Source: JAQXGO01 sp045592445 (GTDB taxonomy: Bacteria; Bacillota; Clostridia; UMGS1883; UMGS1540). From it: 56,241 bases of DNA. The position numbers and the translations under genes are program-made. Positions 18,701 to 26,403 of this stretch are shown one piece after another (position 1 is the stretch's first letter; each line of letters begins with the position of its first letter). The notes under the pieces were generated by a model. It made no database searches. It saw only the letters and a list, made by a program, of their open reading frames with translations, and was not told the origin of the DNA. The DNA is taken from assembly GCA_045592445.1 (NCBI GenBank), contig JAZNUV010000045.1:1-56241 (forward strand), in the 5' to 3' direction.

Positions 18701-19150
18701 ACCGAATCGGAAGCCGATGTAAAAGCCTTTATACAGCATTTGAAAGACGAAAAGATAATTTCAGAATTGCAGGCTGAGGCGGTGGATACAGGTGCGATTA
18801 CACGCTTTATGAAAAGCGATATCGGTGTACGCCTTAGGAAAGCGGATGCTATCATGCGTGAGGAACCGTTTGCATTGGCATTACCAGCTTCAATGCTTAC
18901 GCAGAATGAGGCACATAAAAATGAAAAAATTATTGTGCAAGGTATCATTGACTGTTATTTCTTCGAAGGCGATAAAATAACGCTTTTAGATTACAAGACA
19001 GATCGTAATGTTTTGCCGCAAACGATTATAAAACGCTACAAGCCTCAAATTGATATCTATGCGATGGCACTTCGTCAAAAATATTTTTCAGAAATTTACG
19101 AAAAAGTTATTTACTTATTTTCAAATAATGATATAATAGTATTACCTTAG
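15704..19150 (+). CDS. addA: ATP-dependent helicase/nuclease subunit A
   Basis: A 1148-residue UvrD-type helicase with a C-terminal RecB-family nuclease. Motifs in order: Q-motif TPEQEKAVY, Walker A AAAGSGKT (24-31), Walker B IYIDEYQDSNDVQ, MVGDMKQSIYGFR, RLMTIHKSKGLEFPIV (motif V) and LYVALTRAKEKL (motif VI), then the nuclease core ITLLDYKTDRN near the C terminus. ATG 15704 was preferred over an upstream start at 15632 in addB because ACGGAGG lies just before it. It ends the dnaX-addA block; a -10 element for the next gene lies inside its 3' end. Confidence 0.97.
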   Translation: MNVKWTPEQEKAVYGEKANCLVSAAAGSGKTQVLTGRIIERVIREKLDINRILVVTFTNAAAAEMRARITSSISEALAKEPENEHIAAQLSLMGSASIMTMHSFCLYILRTHFAEAGIDSAFRVADATETVLMRTEAAQKALEEMLLSNDADFISFANCYAGVKNDALLCDVCMELYAFAESMPHPKEWLSNIARLYDVDDESFGDSLYAKIILESVKNELESAVSKCERAAIEHAASAAFCEVFEKEKVMICGLLKAVSKWDSFLSAADEIVWPRRRADKGYALADDADALRKSIKKQVESACNKIIFTQKECAESLRKASGHINALCRMVDTFEKLYTAMKREKDILDYSDLEHLTISLLSDENGNPSDVACALRERYDEIYIDEYQDSNDVQEYLFGLIARERVGEPNLFMVGDMKQSIYGFRKTSPELFIQKSDTYAEKGPNKRIILSKNFRSRPEILDFINAVFKKLMHAAVGGIDYTENQMLYPGASFPPVQEPCITFSIVDTDAGALNRVWEEAYQIAEQIKKQINSQVYDEKKGEWRQARYSDIAVIMRSAKEMAIPLQNACAQMGIPLYCDVGGGYFETIEVSVFLSLLTVIDNPQNDIPLLATLRAPFFSFSEDELAQIRMRDKKRTFYHAVKKTAEEDSVLGKKCLAFLNKLKRWRRHALFISTDALILQLFEETGYLQYVSGSAGGERSRSNLEILFDKAHQFEKTSFRGLFHFLRFMERAKTRSGDFGEAKMVSENDNVVRLMTIHKSKGLEFPIVILAGTGKSFNRKSTVGNFLFHKDLGIGIRYIDPELKIRYSTPAHTAVMTKIHIDEMGEELRVLYVALTRAKEKLIITGAVQMKQQQKAWDGGLTPTDILHADSFLTLLGRSMALGTVPDKRVYLEIVAPYSEDENRIQKVPFIPDALPPDAEIDRILSYQYPHKGLRYIPVKISVTEYKRLLETENEDALQLYKTTTLNEPRFCGMEGNVRGASFGTLMHFIMQNLPIRETESEADVKAFIQHLKDEKIISELQAEAVDTGAITRFMKSDIGVRLRKADAIMREEPFALALPASMLTQNEAHKNEKIIVQGIIDCYFFEGDKITLLDYKTDRNVLPQTIIKRYKPQIDIYAMALRQKYFSEIYEKVIYLFSNNDIIVLP
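19110..19137 (+). promoter_or_regulatory. Possible promoter inside the 3' end of addA
   Basis: TTTACT (19110-19115), 16-base spacer, TATAAT (19132-19137), 40 bases upstream of the small membrane protein gene. The -10 box is perfect but the -35 box is only a partial match. Confidence 0.5.
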
Positions 19151-19176
19151 AAAAAATTGAAGGGAATGGAAGTACA

Positions 19177-19671
19177 ATGAGAGATAAAAAAAGACGCACA
19201 TACAGTGTTAGCCAAGAAAAAGCAAAAGGAAACAAAATTTTAGCAGTAATGGGAACAATCGTAGGATTAATCCTGATTTTTCTGATTGCATTTTTAATTG
19301 CACTTAGTATATTTAATCCGCGCACAGATGTGCCGGAAACATCTCCTACACCCACGTTCCATGTCAATGTACCTTCAACGCCTACACCTGTAAACGGTAC
19401 ACCGACAGAAACACCCGAAGAAACACCTGAGGAAACTCCTGAGGAAACAGATGAACCATCTCAAACGGCCACCTCGAATCCGACACAGAGTCCGAGACCA
19501 ACACAAAGTGCAAGGCCGACGCAAAGCGCGCGTCCTGTAAATACACCCCAAAGAACACAAACCCCTACAAAGGCACCGACAACGCCGGCACTGACACCGA
19601 CGCCAACGCAAAGACCGGCTACCCCGGCACCTACCGTCGACCCTGATAAGCTTTCCGATACAGGGCTGTGA
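19177..19671 (+). CDS. Hypothetical membrane-anchored Thr/Pro-rich protein
   Basis: I do not recognise a family. The 164-residue product has a basic N terminus (MRDKKRRTYS), one hydrophobic segment (about residues 21-46), and a low-complexity tail of Thr, Pro, Glu, Gln and Arg with short repeats (three ETPE units, two TQSARP units, many TPT). This looks like a single-pass protein with an extracellular, disordered, possibly cell-wall-spanning or O-glycosylated stalk. It ends in LSDTGL, which is not a sorting signal because no hydrophobic segment follows. It lies between addA and metY with a possible own promoter. Base use in the tail is GC-richer than neighbours. Confidence 0.7.
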   Translation: MRDKKRRTYSVSQEKAKGNKILAVMGTIVGLILIFLIAFLIALSIFNPRTDVPETSPTPTFHVNVPSTPTPVNGTPTETPEETPEETPEETDEPSQTATSNPTQSPRPTQSARPTQSARPVNTPQRTQTPTKAPTTPALTPTPTQRPATPAPTVDPDKLSDTGL

Positions 19672-19702
19672 TAAGTTTTTAAATTCTGAGAGGAGACATA
19701 AC

Positions 19703-20968
19703 ATGCAATTTGACACACTACAAGTTCACGCCGGTTTTCATGGAGACCCCGAGAGTAAATCGGTTGTTGCACCGATTTATCAAACGACTGCATACACCTT
19801 CGATAGCGCAAAACATGCAGCAGATTTATTTTCACTGGAAGCACCCGGCAATATTTATACAAGATTAAATAATCCTACAAACGCAATCTTAGAAGAACGT
19901 GTTGCAGCTTTGGAGGGAGGGGTTGGTGCAGTCGCTTTTTCTTCCGGTCAATCTGCCATAACAATCGGTATTTTAAATCTTGCCAAATGCGGAGACAATA
20001 TTATTGCTTCAACTGCACTTTACGGCGGCACCTACAATCTGTTTGTACACACCTTTGCCAAGATGGGCATTCAAGTTAAGCTTGTGAATACAGATGACTT
20101 AAAAGCTGTGGAAGATGCAATCGATGAGAATACAAAGTGTATTTATACAGAAATTGTCGGAAATCCGGGCGGAAATGTACCCGATTTATGCGCACTAACA
20201 GAGCTTGCACATAAAAATGGAATTCCGGTTATGGTAGATAATACATTTGCGACCCCTTATTTGTGCCGTCCGATTGAATTTGGCGCAGATATCATCGTGC
20301 ATTCTGCAACAAAATTTCTTGGCGGTCACGGTAACAGCATGGCAGGTATATTGGTGGATAGCGGTAAATTTGATTGGGAAAAATCAGGCCGTTTCCCCGG
20401 TCTTGTGGAGCCGGATCCGAGCTATCATGACATTCAATATTTTAAAACCTTCGGCGAAAGTGCATATATTGTCAAGGCGCGCGTTCAGCTTTTGCGCGAT
20501 ATTGGTTGTTGCCTCAGCCCGTTTAATGCATTCTTAATTTTGCAAGGGATTGAAACGCTTTCACTTCGCATGCAAAAACATGTCGAAAATGCAAAACGTG
20601 TTGCAGAATTTTTAAAGAATAACCGTAAGGTTTCTTGGGTGAAATATCCGAGCCTTCCCGGCGATGCATATTATGAACGTGCTCAAAAATATCTGCCAAA
20701 GGGTGCTGGTAGCGTCTTTAGTTTTGGCCTTAGCGGCGGCTATGCATCATGTGTTGATGTATTGGAGAGTGTGAAACTTTTTTACCATGTAACAAATCTT
20801 GGCGATGTTCGTTCCATTATCACACATCCTGCAAGCACAACACATTCACAGTTGACAAAAGAGCAGAGAAAAGAAAGCGGCATTGCGGATGAAATGATTC
20901 GTCTTTCAATTGGTATTGAGGATGCTTCAGATATTATAAGCGACCTTGCGGACGCAATTGGAGAATAA
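19703..20968 (+). CDS. metY: O-acetylhomoserine sulfhydrylase (aminocarboxypropyltransferase)
   Basis: A 421-residue PLP enzyme of the Cys/Met metabolism family. The opening TLQVHAGFHGDPESKSVVAPIYQTTAY and the Schiff-base lysine in HSATKFLGGHGNSM (Lys204), together with TRLNNPTN and a C-terminal HPASTTHSQL, place it with O-acetylhomoserine/O-acetylserine sulfhydrylases, which make homocysteine directly from sulfide. Cystathionine gamma-synthase is a less likely reading because length and N terminus fit MetY. GAGAGGAG precedes the ATG. No SAM riboswitch or T-box fits in the 31-base gap upstream. Confidence 0.94.
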   Translation: MQFDTLQVHAGFHGDPESKSVVAPIYQTTAYTFDSAKHAADLFSLEAPGNIYTRLNNPTNAILEERVAALEGGVGAVAFSSGQSAITIGILNLAKCGDNIIASTALYGGTYNLFVHTFAKMGIQVKLVNTDDLKAVEDAIDENTKCIYTEIVGNPGGNVPDLCALTELAHKNGIPVMVDNTFATPYLCRPIEFGADIIVHSATKFLGGHGNSMAGILVDSGKFDWEKSGRFPGLVEPDPSYHDIQYFKTFGESAYIVKARVQLLRDIGCCLSPFNAFLILQGIETLSLRMQKHVENAKRVAEFLKNNRKVSWVKYPSLPGDAYYERAQKYLPKGAGSVFSFGLSGGYASCVDVLESVKLFYHVTNLGDVRSIITHPASTTHSQLTKEQRKESGIADEMIRLSIGIEDASDIISDLADAIGE

Positions 20969-20985
20969 ATAAAGGGGAGAGACGT

Positions 20986-21681
20986 ATGTATAAAAGAGTA
21001 ATGCTCAAAATCAGCGGAGAGGCCTTAGCGGGTGACGCAGGATTTGGTCTCGACTTTGACACCATTCAGGCAATTGCAGAAACTGTTGCAGAATGCGTAA
21101 AGGAAGGGTTTGAAATCGCGTTGGTCGTCGGAGGCGGGAACTTCTGGCGTGGAAGAAGCGGCAAAAAGATGGATAGAACGCGTGCAGATCACATGGGGAT
21201 GCTTGCAACTGTCATTAATGCACTTGCACTGCAGGATTCTTTAGGCGCAGTTGGCGTGGATACGAGAGTGCAGACAGGTATAGAAATGCGGCAAATTGCA
21301 GAGCCTTATATTCGTGGCCGTGCTGATCGCCACCTTCAAAAGGGCCGCGTTGTAATCTTCGGTTGCGGAACGGGCAATCCGTATTTTTCTACAGATACGG
21401 CAGCAGCACTTCGTGCAGCAGAAATTGGTGCAGAAATTATTTTACTTGCTAAAAAGGTGGATGGCGTATACGACAAGGACCCAAATCTTTGTGAAGATGC
21501 CGTCAAGTATGATAAGCTTTCCTACATAGATGTTTTGAATCAAGGACTTGGCGTTATGGATTCTACAGCAACATCTCTTTGCATGGATAATAAGATTCCG
21601 ATTCGTGTGTTTGGTCTTGAGGACCCGAAAAACATTCTCCGCGCAATGCGTGGTGAAAATATTGGGACAATTGTTGAATAA
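20986..21681 (+). CDS. pyrH: UMP kinase
   Basis: PyrH phosphorylates UMP to UDP as a hexamer regulated by GTP and UTP. The 231-residue protein has KISGEALAG, VVGGGNFWRG, DHMGMLATVINALALQD and the phosphate-binding FGCGTGNPYFSTDTAA stretch typical of the bacterial amino acid kinase-type enzyme. Strong GGGGAGAG upstream of ATG 20986. It is followed 16 bases later by frr, the conserved pyrH-frr pair, but rpsB-tsf, the usual upstream neighbours, lie about 33 kb away on the other strand. Confidence 0.97.
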   Translation: MYKRVMLKISGEALAGDAGFGLDFDTIQAIAETVAECVKEGFEIALVVGGGNFWRGRSGKKMDRTRADHMGMLATVINALALQDSLGAVGVDTRVQTGIEMRQIAEPYIRGRADRHLQKGRVVIFGCGTGNPYFSTDTAAALRAAEIGAEIILLAKKVDGVYDKDPNLCEDAVKYDKLSYIDVLNQGLGVMDSTATSLCMDNKIPIRVFGLEDPKNILRAMRGENIGTIVE

Positions 21682-21697
21682 TTGGGAGGAATTTACA

Positions 21698-22249
21698 ATG
21701 ACAAAATTAGCTGAATATGAAAAAAAGATGGAGAAAGCGATTTCTTTTTTATTAGAAGAATTTGCAAGCATACGTGCAGGACGTGCCAGTGCTGCAGTTT
21801 TGGATCGTATTATAGTAGAGTATTATGGCACCCCTACGCCGATCAATCAGATGGCAAGCATTAGCTCACCAGACCCGCATATGTTAGTCATTCAACCCTG
21901 GGATGCAAATGTTTTAAAGGATATTGAAAAAGCAATTTTAAAAAGCGAGCTTGGCATTACGCCAACGAATGATGGTAAATCTGTACGCTTGTCTTTCCCT
22001 GCGTTGACAGAAGAACGTAGAAAAGAACTTGTTAAATCCGTTTCTAAAAAAGCAGAGGAGGCTAAGGTTTCCGTTCGTAATATTCGCCGTGATGCAATGG
22101 ATGCTATAAAAAAGCAGGAAAAGAACGGGGAGATTACAGAGGATGATATGAAGGTAATTGAAAAGGATATTCAAAAACTGACTGACCAATTTACAAAGCG
22201 TGTTGAAGACGAAGCAAAAAAGAAAGAAAAAGAGATTTTGGCAATATGA
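21698..22249 (+). CDS. frr: Ribosome recycling factor
   Basis: A 183-residue protein (family about 185) that splits post-termination ribosomes with EF-G. Hallmarks are the N-terminal helix ending in EFASIRAGRASAAVLDRI, the PDPHMLVIQPWD segment and the long helical second half with RNIRRDAMDAIKK. ATG 21698 has GGGAGGA upstream; the longer in-frame ORF from 21548 lies inside pyrH. Its stop overlaps uppS by four bases (ATGA). Confidence 0.97.
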   Translation: MTKLAEYEKKMEKAISFLLEEFASIRAGRASAAVLDRIIVEYYGTPTPINQMASISSPDPHMLVIQPWDANVLKDIEKAILKSELGITPTNDGKSVRLSFPALTEERRKELVKSVSKKAEEAKVSVRNIRRDAMDAIKKQEKNGEITEDDMKVIEKDIQKLTDQFTKRVEDEAKKKEKEILAI

Positions 22250-22974
22250 AAGCCTTCCAGAAAAGTACAATCAAAAAAGATAATTTACCGAAGCATATTG
22301 CGATTATTATGGATGGAAATGGGCGATGGGCAAAACGGCGTGGTTTGCCGCGCAGCGCAGGACATGCCCGCGGAGCTGAAAATTTCAAAAAGATTGTATC
22401 TTTTTGCGGTGAAATCGGAATTTCTTATTTGACAGTGTATGCATTTTCAACGGAGAATTGGACAAGACCGCAGGAGGAAGTGAAAGCGCTTATGCGCCTT
22501 TTGGAGGAATATCTTGAAAAGGCCTATACAGAGCTTGATGATCGCGTTCGTGTTCGAATAATCGGAGAGCGTACAATGCTTTCAGAGTCACTGCAAGAGA
22601 AAATAATCAATTTGGAAACGTATACAAAAGATCGTACAGGGATGGTTTTGAATATTGCACTCAGTTACGGAGGACGGCAGGAAATATTACACGCTATGCG
22701 TGCATGTGCTATAGAAGTACAAAACGGAACGCTAGCACCGGAAGAAATATGTGAAAAAACAATTGAACAATACATATATACATTCGGTCAACCGGATCCG
22801 GATTTGATCATCCGCCCCAGCGGTGAGAAACGCATCAGTAATTTTCTGCTATGGCAATGTGCGTATTCTGAGTTTTGGTATTCGGATATATTATGGCCGT
22901 CGTTTCGTCCAAAACATCTTATGGAAGCAATTGCATCGTACCAAAAAAGAAATAGACGCTTTGGCGGCGTTTAA
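22246..22974 (+). CDS. uppS: Isoprenyl transferase (undecaprenyl diphosphate synthase)
   Basis: UppS adds isoprene units to farnesyl diphosphate to make the C55 carrier lipid for peptidoglycan. The 242-residue product has IAIIMDGNGRWAKRRGLPRS (catalytic Asp in DGNGRW), AFSTENWTRP, and the C-terminal DPDLIIRPSGEKRISNFLLW and SEFWYSDILWP blocks. It is coupled to frr. The supply enzymes dxr (three genes on) and ispA are close by. Confidence 0.97.
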   Translation: MKAFQKSTIKKDNLPKHIAIIMDGNGRWAKRRGLPRSAGHARGAENFKKIVSFCGEIGISYLTVYAFSTENWTRPQEEVKALMRLLEEYLEKAYTELDDRVRVRIIGERTMLSESLQEKIINLETYTKDRTGMVLNIALSYGGRQEILHAMRACAIEVQNGTLAPEEICEKTIEQYIYTFGQPDPDLIIRPSGEKRISNFLLWQCAYSEFWYSDILWPSFRPKHLMEAIASYQKRNRRFGGV

Positions 22975-22988
22975 TAAGAGGATTTATT

Positions 22989-23774
22989 ATGCTTAAATCA
23001 AGAATTTTGTCAGGGATTATAGGTGCAGTCGTACTTTTTGCCGTTGTGATTGCAGGCACTTTGCCGCTTCGTATTGCAGTTGGTATTGTTTCAGTATGCA
23101 TGCTGTTTGAACTTTTTCGCGCTATATCAATAGAAAAAAAGTTGGCGCTCTTTATCCCGTCTGCGGTGTATGTAGCCATTGTATCGACAGCGTTGTTTTC
23201 ACATTTGCATAATTTGTTATCATCTGTTTTAATTGCAATTTTATGTATCTCTTTCTTGTTTGATATGAAAAATATACATATTACAGATGTCGGTATTTCC
23301 GCCCTTTTTTCCTTGTTAATCAGTCTTTTTATGGGATGCATCACAAAAATCCGTCTTATGCCTGATGGCGCATGGCTTATTTGGTTTGTTTTTATTGGTG
23401 CATGGGCAAGTGATATTTTCGCCTATGCCGCAGGCATGCTTTTTGGAAAACATAAACTGATTCCGCATGTCAGTCCTGGTAAAACAATAGAAGGATCAAT
23501 CGGGGGCATTGTCGGCAGTGCAGGCGCTTGTTTTGTTTTCGCTTTATGTACTGCATCTAAACTGCAGATAGAACCTTATTATTTTATAGGCATGGGAATC
23601 CTTTCGTCTGTTCTTGGTCAAATCGGAGACCTTGTGGCTTCAGCAATTAAACGGCAATACAACATAAAGGATTACGGCAGAATTATGCCCGGACATGGTG
23701 GTTTTATGGACCGGTTTGACAGTATTCTGTTTGTTGCGCCCGCTGTATTGTTTTTTTTACAAATTATACTATAA
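22989..23774 (+). CDS. cdsA: Phosphatidate cytidylyltransferase
   Basis: CdsA makes CDP-diacylglycerol from phosphatidate and CTP in the membrane. The 261-residue protein has about eight hydrophobic segments and the C-terminal family signature ending in MPGHGGFMDRFDSILF, preceded by GDLVASAIKRQYNIKDYG. It starts 14 bases after uppS with GAGG upstream, in the conserved frr-uppS-cdsA-dxr-rseP order. Confidence 0.96.
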   Translation: MLKSRILSGIIGAVVLFAVVIAGTLPLRIAVGIVSVCMLFELFRAISIEKKLALFIPSAVYVAIVSTALFSHLHNLLSSVLIAILCISFLFDMKNIHITDVGISALFSLLISLFMGCITKIRLMPDGAWLIWFVFIGAWASDIFAYAAGMLFGKHKLIPHVSPGKTIEGSIGGIVGSAGACFVFALCTASKLQIEPYYFIGMGILSSVLGQIGDLVASAIKRQYNIKDYGRIMPGHGGFMDRFDSILFVAPAVLFFLQIIL

Positions 23775-23792
23775 GTTTAGAAGGGATACTTT

Positions 23793-24929
23793 TTGAAAAA
23801 TATATGTATTTTAGGCTCCACCGGTTCAATTGGGAAACAAACGTTGGAGGTCATTGAAAAACAGGGCATATATAGAGTGAAAGCACTTGCAGCGGCGTCC
23901 AATATTCAGCTCTTAGAAGAACAAATTCGCCGTTTTCGTCCTAAAATGGTTGCAGTATACCATGAAGAATCTGCACACAAACTCAGTGGCAATGTGAAGG
24001 ACACAGATACACTTGTTTTGGGTGGCATGGATGGTGTTCGAGAAGTTGCCGCAAGAAGTGGTGCGGATATTACAGTAACAGCTATGGTGGGAAGTGTGGG
24101 TATTTTGCCCACGTTAGATGCGATATCTGCCGGCAGTGATATTGCGCTTGCAAATAAAGAAACAATGGTTTGTGCAGGCGATATTGTTCGTTCTGCGGCG
24201 AAAAAAAACAATGTTCGGATTATTCCTGTGGATAGTGAACACAGTGCAATTTTTCAGTGTATTGGCGAACAAGAAAAGGCCGTAAAACGTATACTTTTAA
24301 CTGCATCAGGCGGACCCTTTAGGGGAAAAAAGAGAGATGAACTAAAAAATGTTACAGTGGAAGACGCACTAAAACATCCGAATTGGGATATGGGTGCGAA
24401 AATTACGATTGACAGTGCAACCTTGATGAATAAGGGACTTGAGGTTTTGGAAGCTGTTCAGCTTTTCGGTGTTTCTCCCGAGCAAATTGAGGTATTGGTG
24501 CATCCGCAAAGCATTATTCATTCCATGGTTGAATTTCATGACAATGCCATCATAGCGCAACTCGGCACACCGGATATGCGCGTACCAATTGCTTATGCAC
24601 TTTCATATCCGAATCGTTACGAAACACCGGCTGACAGTCTGAATTTTGAAAAATATGCTGCATTGACATTTGAAAAACCGGATTTGGATACCTTCGGATG
24701 TCTGCGTCTTGGGTTTTTGGCAGCAAAGTGTGGCGGCAGTATGCCGACTGTATATAGTAGCGCAGGAGAAGTTGCTGTTTCAAAATTCATGCAAGGGCAA
24801 TGCGGTTTTCTAGATATAGAAACCATGGTAGAAAGTGCCATGAAAAACCATGAAACAGTAATAAACCCCAGCCTTTCGTGTATAATAGATACAGATAGAT
24901 GGGCGCGCGCGTATGTTGCGGCACTTTAA
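23793..24929 (+). CDS. dxr: 1-deoxy-D-xylulose 5-phosphate reductoisomerase
   Basis: The second enzyme of the MEP isoprenoid pathway, using NADPH. The 378-residue protein begins with the dinucleotide motif LGSTGSIGKQTLEVIE; the metal and substrate residues are in PVDSEHSAIFQ, LTASGGPFRG, HPNWDMGAKITIDSATLMNKGLE (split here by position near residues 190-215) and HPQSIIHSMVEF. TTG start with GAAGGGA upstream. Its presence shows that the organism makes isoprenoids by the MEP route. Confidence 0.97.
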   Translation: MKNICILGSTGSIGKQTLEVIEKQGIYRVKALAAASNIQLLEEQIRRFRPKMVAVYHEESAHKLSGNVKDTDTLVLGGMDGVREVAARSGADITVTAMVGSVGILPTLDAISAGSDIALANKETMVCAGDIVRSAAKKNNVRIIPVDSEHSAIFQCIGEQEKAVKRILLTASGGPFRGKKRDELKNVTVEDALKHPNWDMGAKITIDSATLMNKGLEVLEAVQLFGVSPEQIEVLVHPQSIIHSMVEFHDNAIIAQLGTPDMRVPIAYALSYPNRYETPADSLNFEKYAALTFEKPDLDTFGCLRLGFLAAKCGGSMPTVYSSAGEVAVSKFMQGQCGFLDIETMVESAMKNHETVINPSLSCIIDTDRWARAYVAAL

Positions 24930-24948
24930 CTGCGGAAGGAATAGATAG

Positions 24949-25956
24949 ATGTTTATTATACTGGGAATTATTATTTTCGGTCTTTTGATTTTTGTGCATG
25001 AGGCAGGGCATTTTTTTACTGCAAAGCTTTTTGATATGAAAATTCATGCCTTTTCAATTGGTATGGGACCGGCAATTTGGAAAAAGCAAAAAGGTGAAGT
25101 TTTATATTCGCTTCGCGCACTGCCGATTGGTGGTTATGTTAAATTGGAAGGGGAAGATGAAGCCTCTGACGATGCGCGGGCATTTAATAACCGCCCACCC
25201 CTTGCAAGAATTATAGTCTTGCTTGCAGGTGGCTTTATGAATATATTGGCAGGTTTTTTGCTGTTCGTAATTTTATTCTTGTTGGTAGCACAAATTCGCG
25301 TACCGATTATTGACACGGTATTACCTGATACACCGGCTTCGGCAGTCGGACTGATGCAAGGAGATCGAATTCTTTCTATTAACGGGAAGACTGTTCACAT
25401 ACAAAATGATGTAACGTTATCCCTTATGCAAAGCAAAGGGGAAGAAGTTTCTCTTTTGATTGACAGAAACGGAGAAAAACAAACGTTATATATAAAGCCG
25501 CAAAAAGAGGCGCAAGGTTATGTTTTGGGGTTTTATCCACGTGTGGAAAATATGACGCTAAAGCTTGCAGTCAAAACTGCTTTTTATAATACTTTTTTCG
25601 TTGTACGACTTGTTTGTTTCTCACTTGGTGAAATGATTACAGGGCAAGTACAACTCGCGGATATGGCAGGTCCGGTCGGTATTGTGAATGAAATGAGTTC
25701 GGCAGCCAGGTCTTCGATGCCTGTTGAAAATATTTTAAATTTAATGGGATTGATTGCTGTGAATCTCGGTGTAATGAATTTATTGCCGATACCAGCCTTA
25801 GACGGCGGAAGAATTTTCTTTATATTGGTGGAAATGATACGCAGAAAACCAATTAAGCCCGAGCACGAGGGACTTGTGCACGCGATAGGGTTTGCTCTTT
25901 TATTACTGCTTATGATTGTGATTACATTTTCAGATATTACAAAATTATTTGCATAG
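24949..25956 (+). CDS. rseP: Site-2 zinc metalloprotease (RIP protease)
   Basis: A 335-residue intramembrane protease (RseP/RasP, M50B). HEAGH (residues 17-21) in the first membrane helix holds zinc, a PDZ domain lies around residues 110-190, and NLLPIPALDGGRIFF in a later helix gives the third ligand. It cleaves membrane-bound regulators such as anti-sigma factors or leftover signal peptides; the substrate here is unknown. It follows dxr by 19 bases. proS and polC, frequent followers, are not here. Confidence 0.95.
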   Translation: MFIILGIIIFGLLIFVHEAGHFFTAKLFDMKIHAFSIGMGPAIWKKQKGEVLYSLRALPIGGYVKLEGEDEASDDARAFNNRPPLARIIVLLAGGFMNILAGFLLFVILFLLVAQIRVPIIDTVLPDTPASAVGLMQGDRILSINGKTVHIQNDVTLSLMQSKGEEVSLLIDRNGEKQTLYIKPQKEAQGYVLGFYPRVENMTLKLAVKTAFYNTFFVVRLVCFSLGEMITGQVQLADMAGPVGIVNEMSSAARSSMPVENILNLMGLIAVNLGVMNLLPIPALDGGRIFFILVEMIRRKPIKPEHEGLVHAIGFALLLLLMIVITFSDITKLFA

Positions 25957-25968
25957 CGAGGGAAGAAA

Positions 25969-26403
25969 ATGAGAAAAAACGCAAGAGAAGATGCTTTTAG
26001 AATTTTGTTTGAACAACTTGTAAATGATGGGGATGCTAATGAAAAATTAGAAAGATATTTTACTGCCATCGCTGAGAAGACAGATGATGAGGATAAATTT
26101 TACGTCAACAAACCTGTTGGTGTGGACAACGACTACATTCGTAGTGTTGTAACCGGTGTTGAAGTCAATTTACAAACAATTAACGAGCAAATTGAAAAGA
26201 ATTTAATGGGATGGGAATTTGATCGTGTATCAAAAATTAGTATTGCCGTTTTACGTCTTGCTATTTTTGAGATTTTATACATGGATGATATTCCTGCACA
26301 AGTTTCCGCAAATGAAGCGGTAACAATTGCAAAAAAATATGATTGTCCAAGCGCAGGTGCGTTTGTTAATGGTGTTTTAGGGAAGGTAATCGGAGAAAAA
26401 TAA
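25969..26403 (+). CDS. nusB: Transcription antitermination factor NusB
   Basis: A 144-residue all-helical RNA-binding protein acting in rRNA antitermination. It opens with RKNAREDAFRILFEQL and ends with IPAQVSANEAVTIAKKYD and AGAFVNGVLGKVI, the conserved C-terminal block. An insertion-like acidic segment (about residues 32-50) is common in Clostridia. Its TAA stop shares a base with the xseA start (TAATG). Confidence 0.95.
   Translation: MRKNAREDAFRILFEQLVNDGDANEKLERYFTAIAEKTDDEDKFYVNKPVGVDNDYIRSVVTGVEVNLQTINEQIEKNLMGWEFDRVSKISIAVLRLAIFEILYMDDIPAQVSANEAVTIAKKYDCPSAGAFVNGVLGKVIGEK

Noticed and set aside
19645..19671. LSDTGL at the C terminus as an LPxTG-type sorting signal
   Set aside because: The motif is at the very end, with no hydrophobic segment or basic tail after it, and the protein already has an N-terminal membrane segment.
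19672..19702. SAM riboswitch or T-box in front of metY
   Set aside because: Only 31 bases separate metY from the previous stop, too few for either element.
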